From the NCBI GenBank assembly GCA_020091685.1, contig CM034613.1:24381738-24445737 (forward strand): DNA of 64,000 bases, given 5' to 3'. The position numbers and the translations under genes are program-made. Source of the stretch: Lutjanus erythropterus. Taxonomy: Eukaryota; Chordata; Actinopteri; Lutjaniformes; Lutjanidae. Shown here one piece after another: positions 11,801 through 23,800 of this stretch. Position 1 is the stretch's first letter. Each line of letters starts with the position of its first letter. Under the pieces are notes generated by a model, which worked only from the letters and a program-made list of their open reading frames with translations, made no database searches and was not told where the DNA came from.

Positions 11801-14800
11801 TTAACCTCCTTCTTTGGTCTAACCATTTTTCCTTTCTGTTCTGTAGCAGCCCGATCATCCTCAAGAATCATGTGCTCCACAGGGTCAATTTTTTTAGTGG
11901 TAGGACTGTCCTCACTTACCTCTCTTACAACGTCACTCTTCTTCGTTGGTGTGCTCTCTTTTGGAGGGGCTCTCTCCTCTTTATTTGTTTTTTCCTTGTG
12001 TCGTTCCTGTGACTCTCTGGGATGACCGTGCCTCCTCCTTGTTGGAGTGTCCTCTTTTTTCCCCTTGTCTATCGAAGTATCTTTCTTGCTTGTTCTTTCC
12101 CTTTTTCCTCTAGTAGATCTTGTCGTGACAGTCGGTTCATCGTCCACAGTCTCGTCCTCCACAGAGTCTAAAATCTCGTATGTGGCCTCCTCATCCCCGA
12201 CATGTTTTTGAGAAGCTTCTGTGAGATTTGATGTCATTTTATCCTCCTTCTTTCCCCTTGCACTCCTTCTTCTACCAGACCTTTCTGTGGTGGCGGCATC
12301 TAGAACTGGTTCATCTTCGACAGAATCTACTATCTTATACACCATTTCCAGTTTGTTCTGTTTGTCTCTTTCAGAGACGCCGGCAGTGGTGTCCGTCTTT
12401 GTCCGTTTCTCGTATTTTTTAACCGTCCTGTCCTGTTTCTTTGGCGATTTCTCGTCTTCACTTTTGGTAGAGGGGCCACTCCTCTTTGATGGTCCATCAT
12501 CTTTTCTTGCAGTTGTCTCTTCTTTCTTGGTCCTTTTTTCGATTTTGTCTGATTTTGTTTCTGTAGCCGTTGACTGATCTTCCAAAGAATCAATTACCTG
12601 ATAGGTGTCTTCCTTTTCCTCAATGGGCCGAATATGTTCTTTAGATATCTGGTCACTGGGTGTGTCAAGTTCTTGGTTGTCATCTTCTGTTGGATCATCA
12701 ATTGAATCCAAAATCTCAAAGGTTTCATGTTCAGTGACATCACTCTCAGGGTCTTTTAAAGTGTCTTTGTTGTGACGTTCTTGGAGACGCTGGTCTTCTT
12801 TTGTGGTTCGCCTATTTTCCAAATCTTTGGAGGATTTACAGGATTCTACTGACAGGATTTTCACCTTGACATCTTCTTTTTGTTTTTCCTTTCCATCACC
12901 TGTGGACCTTGAAGCTTGTTTGCTGCTGTCATCTAACACTCGGAGATTATCTTTGTTATTTGTCTCTTCCTCTTTACTTACTGCATCTTTAACTGCATCA
13001 TCAGATTTGTCGACAACTGGAATAACATCTTCCTCAGACTGTTGTTTAACTGTGGAACGGTCATCTTGGACTGGGTGACTGTCCTCTTGACTAGTAGCCG
13101 CTTGGTCCCCAATAACACAGTCTACCACTTGGAAAGAATTGTCCATTTCCATTTCACTGCACTCCTCTGGGTGGGCTTTGCCGTCATTGTTGACACTGTC
13201 CAAGACCTGATGGCTTTCCTCATACAAGGTACGGCCTTCCTCAGGTCCAGTTTGCTGGGTTTCAGAACTGTCGTCCTGGTCCCCATCTTCCATCTGTTCA
13301 TCTGTTTGATCATCAAGTGAATCAAGGATTTGGTAGTTTTCAACATCCTCCTCCTGCTCTGTATTTTTGTCATCATCATCATTCTTCCCTTCCTCTTGGA
13401 TTTTCTTCTGATCTTTGAGTGCTTTCATATTAAAATCAATCATCTGACTCGGGGCTTGGCTCGACCCTACCCCATGTCCCTGTTGAGATGGATGCATCTC
13501 TGATGAGGTTTTTATTTTTGTCTCTGACTCAACTGTTTTTGAAGTGATGCCCTCCACTGACACTTTGTGGTCAGACTTTGCCACTGCGCTCTCAATGTTT
13601 TTTGCTTCTTCTATAAGTGGTTCTGGATGGTTCTGCATTGATGCCTCTACATTTGCTGCCAATACTATCTTTTCCCTTTCAGAGGCAGCAGAGGACGAGC
13701 GGGTGCTACGACCAGAGGATATAGTATGTGATGCTCTGGCTTGAGATTTTGTTCTGCTCTGTCGTGTTTTCTGACCAGGGGAGGAAAGCGTTTCAGTAGA
13801 CAGTGGAGAAGAAGAGGGCTTACTGACACTGGCAGAGGACAAAGGTTTGGTTGGGGATTTAGTGGGCTCAAATGAATCTGTAGACTTTCTTGGTGACACA
13901 CAGCTTGAGTTAGAAGAGCTTGATCCTTCAGTCGATTTGGATGAAGAGGCAGTTTTCTTACTTGTTCTGTCCCTTTTTCCTCTGGTAGATCTTGTTGTGA
14001 CGGACTGTTCATCGTCTGCTCTGTCCTCCACAGAGTCTAAAATCTTGTATGTAGCCTCCTTGTCCCCGACAGGTTTTTGAGATGCCTCTTCTTTCTTTCC
14101 TCTTGCGCTCCTTCTTCTGCCAGACCTTTCTGTGGTGGCAGCATCATTAACTGGTTCATCCTCAACAGAATCTACTATCTCATACACCGTCTCCTCAGCG
14201 GTCTCTTTGATTTTTTTCTCTTTTTCACAGACTCCTGCAGTGGTGTCCATCTTCGTCCGTGTCTCATATTTATTAACCATCCCATCCTGTTTCTTGGGTG
14301 ATTTCTCCTCTTTACTTTTGGATGCTGCTGTTGTTGGCCCACTCCTCTTTGGTGGTACATCATCTTTTCTGGCAGTCCCCTCCCCTTTCTTGGTCCTTTT
14401 TCCCTTTTTGTCACTCTTCAGCTCAGTTTCTGTAGTTGTTGGCTCTTCTTCCAAAGAATCAATTACTTGATATATGTCTTCCTCGTCCTCCATGGGCCCA
14501 TGTTCTTTAGATATCTGGTCACTGGGAGTGTCAAGTTTTTGACTGTCCTCCTCTGTTGCAGTCTCATCATCAATTGAATCCAATATTTCAAAGGTTTCTT
14601 GCTCAGTAACATCACTGTCGGGGTCTTTTAAAGTGACTTTGTTGTCACAGTCTTGAAGAGGCTGGTCTTCTTTTGGGATTTGGCCATCAGAATTTTCCAT
14701 ATCTTTGGAAGCTTTGCAGGATTCTACTGAAAGGATTTTCCCTCTGACCTCTTCTTCTTTTTGTGTTTTCTCCTTTCCATCTCTCTTGCCCCTCAGAGCT

Positions 14801-17800
14801 TGTTTTCTGCTGGGATCCAACACTTTGACATTATCTTTGTTATCAATTTCTTGATCTTTACCTACTGTATCTTTAACTGAAAACGACTCATCAAATTTGT
14901 CTGCTTTTGGAATTGCATGTTCCTCTGATAGCTCCCTTGCTGTGGAACTGTCATTTTGGACCAGGTGACCGTCCTCTTGACTTGTAGCTGCTTGGTGTTC
15001 GGTGACACTGTCTAGCACTTGAAAAGAACCATCCATTTCACTGTCCTCCTCTGGGCATGTTTTGCCTTCATTGTCAACACTGTCCATCTGTCCAACATCC
15101 ATCTGTTCATCTGTTTCATCAAGAATTTGGTAGTTTTCCCCACTGACGTCCTCCTGCTCTGCGTGCTTGTCAGCATCACCTTCTTTCCCTTCCTCTTTGT
15201 TTTTCTTCTGGACTTCTAGCAACTTCCTGTCATTAAAATCACTCTCCTGACTCTGGCCTCGGCTCGACTCTACCCCATGTCCCTGTGAAGGAGGATGCAT
15301 CACTGATGAGGTTTTTATTTTTTTCTCAGACTCAGCAGTTTTTGCAGCAATGCCCTCTGCTGACACTTTGTGGTCAGACTTTGCCACTGCACCCTCTCTG
15401 GTTTTCCCTTCTTCTCTGAGGTGCTCTATTGATGCCTCAACAGTTGCTGCTGGTGTTGTCTTTTCCTTTTCACGGACCGCAGAGGACGAGCAAGTACTAC
15501 GACCTGAGGATTCGATATTTGATGCTTTGGACTGAGATTTTGTCTTGTTCTGTAGTGACTTCTGACCAGGAGAGGAAGGGGTTTCACAAGACAGCAGAGA
15601 AGAAGAGGAGGAGGGCTTACTGACACTGGCAGAGGATGAAGGTTTGGTAGGGGATTTGGCGGGCTGAGATGAGTCTGTGGATTTTCTTGGTGACGCAGAG
15701 CTTGAGTTAGATGAGCTTGAGCCTTTAGTTGACTTGGATGAAGAGGATGAGGAAGAGACTGAGCTCTTAGAATCTTTTGAGGACCTTGCTGAGGTCTGTT
15801 TGCCACCAGATGACACACCTGAGGTTTTGCTCTCTCTTCTCCCTCTAGAGGATGAGGAGGAGCTATTAGGCTCAGGTTTTGTGTCTTCCACATCATCACC
15901 AATTTCATCAACAGTAACAAAGTCATCCATGTTGAACTTTGGCTCATCAAAATGGGAGGAGTCTGAAGAGACGATGTCATCTGTAACATCATCCTGACCC
16001 TGGATGGAGAACAAAGACGGAATCAGTGACTGAAACAATGAGTCAGTTAGCTTATTAATCATGATAAAATAGGAAAAACAGTTATTGTTGACCCATTCAT
16101 TCATTGTACAAACTTGTTTAATTAACAAGAACTGGTGAAAAGGACTAGGGAGAAATGTGAGAGGAACTTATCAGGATTGGGGGTCTCATTCCCTGTATAG
16201 CTGAATGTTATTGAGAATAAAAAACACAATAATTTACCTTGCTTTGAGGTGTGTCTTCAGCTGTTACAGCTATCGAGTCCTAAAGAAAACACATTTAAAA
16301 ACAAAACAGTCACTTTTTCTGGATTAGTGATGTGAAATAAATGGCAAGACATTTATTAGGCATGGAGGTGAACAATAAAACTACCCTCTTTTCAAATGCC
16401 ATTTGGAATTTTGGAATTTATTAGTGCGCTCTTCAAGAGCATTTTGTATAGGTTCACTGCAAAAAGATTTTGCTTATTTTGTTTATTCAGTTATTTATAT
16501 TAAATTATTGGTTAACTCTGGGATGTTTTGTTTTTTTAATTTGTTATTAAGACTTTTTTATTGCTTAATGTAAATGCTGAGTAACATCTGAAGCCAGGCC
16601 TCACCTCCTTCTCCTTGCTCTGGGAGCCGCTCTCTCGGGCGAGTCTCCGCTGGAGAACTGCTGCCTTCAGGGCCTTGAACATGTCTGGGTTAATCTTCAG
16701 AAGTTCTGTAAAGTTTTGTTCAGGCCTCAGGACTGTGTCTGAGGGGGCGGGGCTGGACGCAGCAGGGACTGTGTTTCCACTGCCGATTGCAGAGGTAGAG
16801 GTCACATCAGGAATAGAGACTGAAGTTGTTACTGACTCCACTTCCCTCTTTACTTTCTGTGCATCTTCATTTGCTTCGCCACCAGTGGAGTCCACAGCGA
16901 TCTCAGTTCCTGGTTTCTCATCCTCCTCCATCATTGCTACATCACTTGTGGTGGTAATACTTGGTACTGCTGTGGTGGACCCACTGGCATGCAGAGCTGG
17001 TTGTGAGGCGATATCCGAAGCTTCAGGAGGAGGAGGCTGGGTCTGACATTTCGCAGCTGGAGGCTGGGCTCCTACTTCGACGGTCTCTGGTCCAAAGTTT
17101 ATTGTGACCTCACTTGAGTCATGTAGTCGCTGTTTTAGGCTTTTCACACTAAAAACAGAGAGAGATTGACAACAGGCTCACAAGATGGTTGAATGCATCA
17201 CTTGTTACAGAAATCATCTGGTGTTAAGTGTTCAGTCATCTCTTGGGTTATGACAAATATGTCAGTGAGTTGAGTGTTTGTCAACTGCGTCAACTGTTCA
17301 CTATATATTTGTTTTGTTGTTTTTTTTTCTGTTCAAATTGTGCTCTTGACATCACTGTAAATGAAGGCACTCCCTCAAAGCTTCCTTCAGATTAAATAGA
17401 GGTTGAATCATCACAAAGACTAGTGTCACTCTGTCACAACTAAAACATGTTTTGCCTCTCTCTTGACCGGACAACAATCAAATACAAAGTGATATACTTA
17501 CGTCTCAAAATGCTTCACTACACCCCTGGAGAGAGAAAAAAAGAAGCAGATGGTCAGTTTAGATGTGAGGAATCACAGATGTAAATAATTATCAAGCTAA
17601 TTTAAACCCATTTCATTTCCAAAACTTAAGGACACATGCATACCAAGCTGCGTGCTGTTTAAAACACTCCTGTGATGAAGTTTTGTATTTCTCCACCGCC
17701 TGCACTACACCGCTGGAGTCGGCCATCTCAATGCAGATCTGTGGTTGAATGAAAGTCATGGACAAAGAGAGTGAAAAGACAGAGGAGCTTCCATCAGGTG

Positions 17801-20800
17801 CAGCTCTAAAAGAAACTACAGTCAATTCAGAAGACTTTTGAAGATGTTGCAGATACACTGACATGGCGGTTCTCTCAACACTTCGATGTAAACAGTGCAG
17901 GTGTTTGATTTTTCGTACCCTGTTGGCAAGTGGCAGGAAGCCAATAAAGGGTGCGATGGATGCCACCACTTCAATGACCATCCTGATTATGTCCACGGAC
18001 GTCTCACAAGTCTCCACACACAGCAACCGCTCCTCCAGAGAGTTTGGCTCTGGAACTCCCTGAAGAGAAAGAAATAACTGGCATTGAGAACAAGAAATCC
18101 AAAGGTAGCTGCTTTTACTTGACAGAAGATTTATATAAGTGATTCATGACTTACAGCGTTGCTCCACTTCATCAGAGTTCTGTACATCATCTCCTGCAGA
18201 AAGATTACAAAAGATTACATGGACTGTCATGGAAGTCGCCAAAACACATTCGTATATTTTGTATTTCACCTCAAAATGATGATCAGAATGATTAAATATA
18301 AGACAAATTCATCTACTTCTGAAGGTTGACACACAGTCCATACCTCACTGGATTCAGGATTCACGTGCTGAAAGACGAAGTGGACGCCGAGCTTACACTC
18401 TCCGACATTAACCGGATTTTTGAGGTGATCCCGGACAAATCTGCAGCACGTAGTCCAATCGTCGAAATGCACAAAGGCCTGAAGGTGAAGTGAGGAAAGA
18501 CAGGAAAGGAAAAATAACTAAATTCTAACAGTTCCATATAACAAACAAAACAATTACAATACGTGTGTCAGTTTCCTTACCCTCTTCTGCAGTGTTAACA
18601 CCGTCACGTTGTAGTACAGGGAGTGAAGGTTCTGTTTGGGGAAATACCTCCAGACGAGCTTGGCCACGTCCTCGTGTTTGTAGCATGGCTTTGTGAAGCC
18701 AGTCAACATGACTGTGGGGAACCTGGAACAATGACCACTGGCCTTCTAGAAAACACATCAGTCAAAGACCAAAGTTTAATTTATGTGCTGATTCAACTTT
18801 ACGGTCCATTAGACACAAAAGATCATACATCAGAATACACTGTGAGAACAACTGTGAAGTAGAAGTGGGACATTTTCAGAAAGATGTACACAACTGGTCG
18901 AAAGTTCACACCCCCATTTTCAACAATTACATCCAAATTTGCAGATATAACAGCCAAAGACAGTCATGGCATTCTTTACAGACTGGAAAGTAAATTAGGT
19001 ATTAAAATTTATGACAGGTAGTGCTAATCTTAGTGTTATACAGGAAAATGAGATTACCTCAATGTCGTCCTCTCCTCTGACTGTCAGGTAATCTTTAAGT
19101 TAAAAAGAAACACAGTCACTTTACTGAGTAAGTTTACACGGCCAATTTGTCAGTATCATACGTGTCACTATGTAAGACAAACTGTCTGTCTTACCTGGAA
19201 TGATGAACCACGGAGATTCGGTCGGGAACAAGAAGGGACTTGTTCTCATTGTGACCCAAAATGGTGAAACGCTACCCCATGGAACGCCAGATTTTACTGC
19301 CGGGACAGCTTCCCAAGTAACACAATATCTGCTGTGAGCTTTCTCAGGAGGTTTTGGTGCTGCACAAAAAAACACATTGAACAAAGTGTCATTTTGAATA
19401 CACAACCCCAATTCCAAAATAATTGAGGCACTGTGTAAAACAGTAAAGTTTTTTATTTCCTAAAACAGAGACTTGCATATTGACGTACCGGTGTTGGATG
19501 GTGGTACCGGCCTGTGGACTTCGTATCCAGGGGATTGTTTCGAGAGACTGTACCAAACTCCGAACCGATCAGCATCACAAACGGATGGAAATTCTATAAA
19601 TACCTGGGACACACAAGCACATACACACACAGATGTGATGGGTAAAGGCTCAGTCTCCTTTCTGGAAAGAGACACTGATGTTGAATTTTTCAAATGTATT
19701 TTTTTTGTGCTTTGAGCACCACAACCCAAGTGCCATCTGGTTCCATTATACTGAAGGGAGATCAGAAATGTCTATGGCTAATATCTCCAAATTATGTGAG
19801 TCACACCAACACAATCTACAAGGATAAATAGCACTACAGGTAAGACAAAAGACAAGTGAACTGATCTGTTTATCAAAGATAAAGATTGAACGTGAGAAGA
19901 TAAATGGGTACCATCTGAGTCAGCCAAAAATAAACTGAGAAAGTTTAAATCCATCCAAGTTTTGATATCTGTTATGCAGGCTGCACTGAATCATTACTTT
20001 AGGTTTTTAAAAGCAGATAGATTTGCAAATCATCAGTAAAACAATGAAATTGAACATTATGTGTCTTGAAAGTGGAGCAGCATATACAATGAAAAGAGGG
20101 CGGGGCCCACAGTGGAGCCTTGAGGAGCCTTGTTTGTGTTCATACCTTGTTGAGTAGAGGAAAGAAGTTCTTGACAGGACTGATTGTTTTCAAAGCCTCT
20201 CTGAGGTCCCTGGCCTCACTTGGTGAAATGTTCTTGATGAGGATTATTATCTCTTCTTGATCTTCTACAGGCTGCAACAAGAACACAAAGTAAACATCCA
20301 AACCAAAAAGTTAACAAGAGAGTTAAGAACCAAGGAGACATCCACAACTGCACTGCAATAAATTAATTTTGAACACTTTGGTTTCGTGTTCGCCTTCACT
20401 GTTTTACATCATAAATGATCGTGTCCAGCTTTTATCAGGTTAAATATATTTCAGTGAGACAAAACTCTTTTTCACTTTTACTACACTAATATGACCACAC
20501 ACAAGGTTATAATTACAACTTCTTTTACAGACTTGGTCGATTGCACACTTTCACCAACAAAATACAAAGTAGTTTAGGAATGAGAAGGAAGTGTGTGTGT
20601 GTGTGTGTTACTTACATATTTCATCATCCTCATCAGTGATTTATAAAAGAAAAGCTGAAACAGAAACAGTATACAGCATTAAAATACAAAGATACCTTTA
20701 CACAATACACCACACTCAACTAATGTCAACACACTCCAGAGTCACTACTGCTACTGCTTTGTTTTTTCTGTGAATTATTAAAATCTGGTGAAAATCTGAT

Positions 20801-23800
20801 TTTAAAAGGGTCAAGATCGGATTGCAAAAATAAACCTTGCAAAGATTACACCTTGCATCTGCAATGTTTAGTCTTGTTTCAAAAACAATCATAAAAAATC
20901 ATGAATAAGTCATGAATATACTGACCACCTATAAAAATCCTTCAGTAACAACAGTGTAAGTATATGCTTACCGGTGACATTGAAATGCACCCGTTTACTA
21001 CACGGACAGTGAGTTTAGATCCTTTGAAAAAGATGCCACTCCTGAAAGAGACTCGCATTATATCGTGCATATCAGATGCTGTTGGCATCAGGACGAATGC
21101 CTGAGAAGAAAATGAGAAACAGACAGAAAAAAATAAATCATTTGTCTCAGAATCGACGCCTCTCGTCAAAGACTGAAAAGCAAAACATTAATAATAAAAT
21201 TAATGAACCAGAACAGTGGAGAGTTATAACCTGGTGCCTACCATGCACGCCTGAGGAACAACATGGAGGGTGTCATCTGCTTGTTGAAACCCAAACAGCA
21301 TGAGCAGTTTGGCAAAGTCTTCCTCTGTGTAGCAGTGATCGGAAAACTTGGGCAGTCCGGTTATGAGCAACACCTTCCTACCTTGCATTAAAATCTGGAA
21401 AAATTAAGGGAACAAAGAGAGAGCGCGATAATAATGGGTTAAGTTAGTTAATGATAAACGATAAGTGCAATTATCAACAGCGTTTCCACCCCTTGTAAAC
21501 TCTTTTTTTAATTATATATTATCACTAACACATGTAAAACTGTTAATCATGAAAATATTGGTTACAACAGGCTTTCTGCAGTGTGGGTTTGGGTTGGCTT
21601 TCAAGTTAAAGTTAAAAATTTTTGTGACCATCTCCTAGTTTATATCTTTAGTGTGGTACTGTAACATGCAGATTCTGTAGGACTTCATAGAAGTGATTTG
21701 ACCTACTTTAGGTGATGAGCAGGCTTTCAAACTGAGGCAGTCTGTGAAAGAGATAATGAGAACATAATGATAATGAGAAAAAGAGAGATGGTAAAATTAC
21801 AATGACATGTTGACATGTTTGTGGCAGATAAACTCAGCCTCTTTCTTACATTTCTTAGTGATTTGCTCTTGAAGGTGCATTTCTATCTTCTCCCCAAAAG
21901 TCAGATGGGTAACTGCAGCTGGAGAGGACGTGGACGCTGCCTGCAGCTGCTCGCCCGCTGCTGCATCTGTTGGCTCAGTTGTGACAGATGCATCCTTTGC
22001 TGGTTCTGTATTGGTTTTTGTCTTCACAGGATCTTCAACAGCAGCTTCAGCTGAGCTTCCTGCAGTCTGCGGTTGTGTTTGTGAAGCCTCAGTCTTGGTC
22101 TCCGGTCCTTGTGCAGTGGACTCTGGTTCTGGTTCTGACAGGGTGCTCTGCTGGACGTGTGTTAAAGTTTCCACAGAAGTTTCTGATGGCCGAGCCTCAA
22201 CTGAGATGGTTGGTGATTGTCTGTCACTGGGTTTGTCTGCTGATTTTTCTGGTCCAGCCTCTTCTGTTGTTTTCACTGTGCCTTCAGCACAACTTTCAGT
22301 TTCCATGGGCTCCTCCACTTCATCTCCTGTCTTCCCAACCTCCATTGGTTCAGCATCATTGGCCTTGTCTTCCTGCTTAGGTTCAAAAACTTTCACATTT
22401 GCTGTTTCAACAACCTCAGCTGTGTCTTTTGGCACCAACACAGCTTCTTGAACCTTTGCTTCAGATTCTTTAGGCTTGTAAGTTTCTACACCGGGCTGAT
22501 TTTCTGATGCAGTAGATTTTGAAGGCACACTCACAGCATTTGCAGCTGTTTCTCCAACCTTTTCTTCAGCCACAGTTCCTACTGCAGCCAACTTGTCTGC
22601 GGGAGTTTCAGGTTTCTGTGTATTTGAGGCCATTGCCGCTTTGGAAGCCAAAACCTTTGGTTCAGTGAGGATCTCTTTGCCTTTTGTTGGTTCAGTAACA
22701 GTCCTGTCTGCTGATTTATCAACCTTGACTGCTCCTTTCAGCACCACCGATTCTTTTACACTGCTTTCACATTTTTCAGGTATAGGTTTTTGTTTGGAGT
22801 TACCAGCATCAGGCTGATTTTCAGGAGCCACAGACTTGGATCCTGAGGATGTTTTTTTCTCTGCCGCAACCTTTTTCACGGCGCCCTTTGCAGGCAACTT
22901 TCTTGTTTTTACAGTTTTAGCTATCTGCTTGGTTGTGGCTTTTTTCGCTTTGGAAACCAAGACTTTTGCTTTAGTGACAGTCTTTAGACCTTTAATTAAG
23001 CCTTTAGCTTGATTCTCCTGATTGGTAAGTTTGCCTGTTGTAGCTCCAGAGGGTAAGGGCCCTTTAAGCGGAGGAGTAGGGAGAACACCTTTACTGGTGG
23101 TGGACTTAGTGCTCTGAGGTGTGGAGTCACTGGATGTGGCAGGTTTTCTAGGAACAAAAGAGAAATACTGGGTCAAAAAGGAGAAAATGGGAGATGAAAA
23201 GACAGTGGCATGGTTTGAATGTTTTTTATATGGTCTTCATTATAAAATAGTACTGTCCTTCACAGGTTGAATTCCTGGGATTAATTTTAATTCCATGAGT
23301 GAGCAAGTGTTTGATTTCACATTAACGGTATAAATATCTTACTTCTGGGAAGGCTTCATTTGTTCCACAGACACAGTCCCCTGTAAAAAAGAAAAAAATA
23401 TTTTTTTCAGATTCATCGGCTAATCAGCAGTGTGACCGCACAACAGAACAAATGTTCATATTTACCAGGGACAGACAAAGAAAGACAGAAAGTGCAATAC
23501 CTTTTTTCTTATGACGTTGACAACACTCTTCATTTTATTAGCATCTTCCCCCTCAGAACACCTGACTACCTACATGTGCACATACAAACATATGAAAGCA
23601 CGTATCTTTGTAAATAAAAACAGAATGCAATGACTGTCTTTTCGGGCAGGTTGTATGTAGCAATAAAGGATGATTTTTAGTTTAGTCCTTGATCAAAGTG
23701 TCATGTGGATAAGATTTAAACAAAAAGAATGAGGTAGAGCAACAGGAAGGAAAGGATGATAAACCAAACCAACCTTAGTCTTTGTGGGACTAATTGTCTG

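Noticed and set aside
10723..15997. Many + strand open frames opposite the giant exon (Leu/Ser/Phe-rich, e.g. 10827-11246, 12221-12577, 15677-15997)
   Set aside because: They are antisense shadows of a GA-rich coding exon, hydrophobic by composition, without splice context or family support.
16000..16128. ATG upstream of the giant exon as a gene start ([12 protein letters not shown]...)
   Set aside because: This part is intron read-through; the acceptor CCAG|GGTCAG is conserved in B and C and the sequence upstream is not.
21930..22451. + strand open frame rich in Ser/Val/Cys
   Set aside because: Antisense of the Lys/Thr/Glu-rich exon 9 of copy A.
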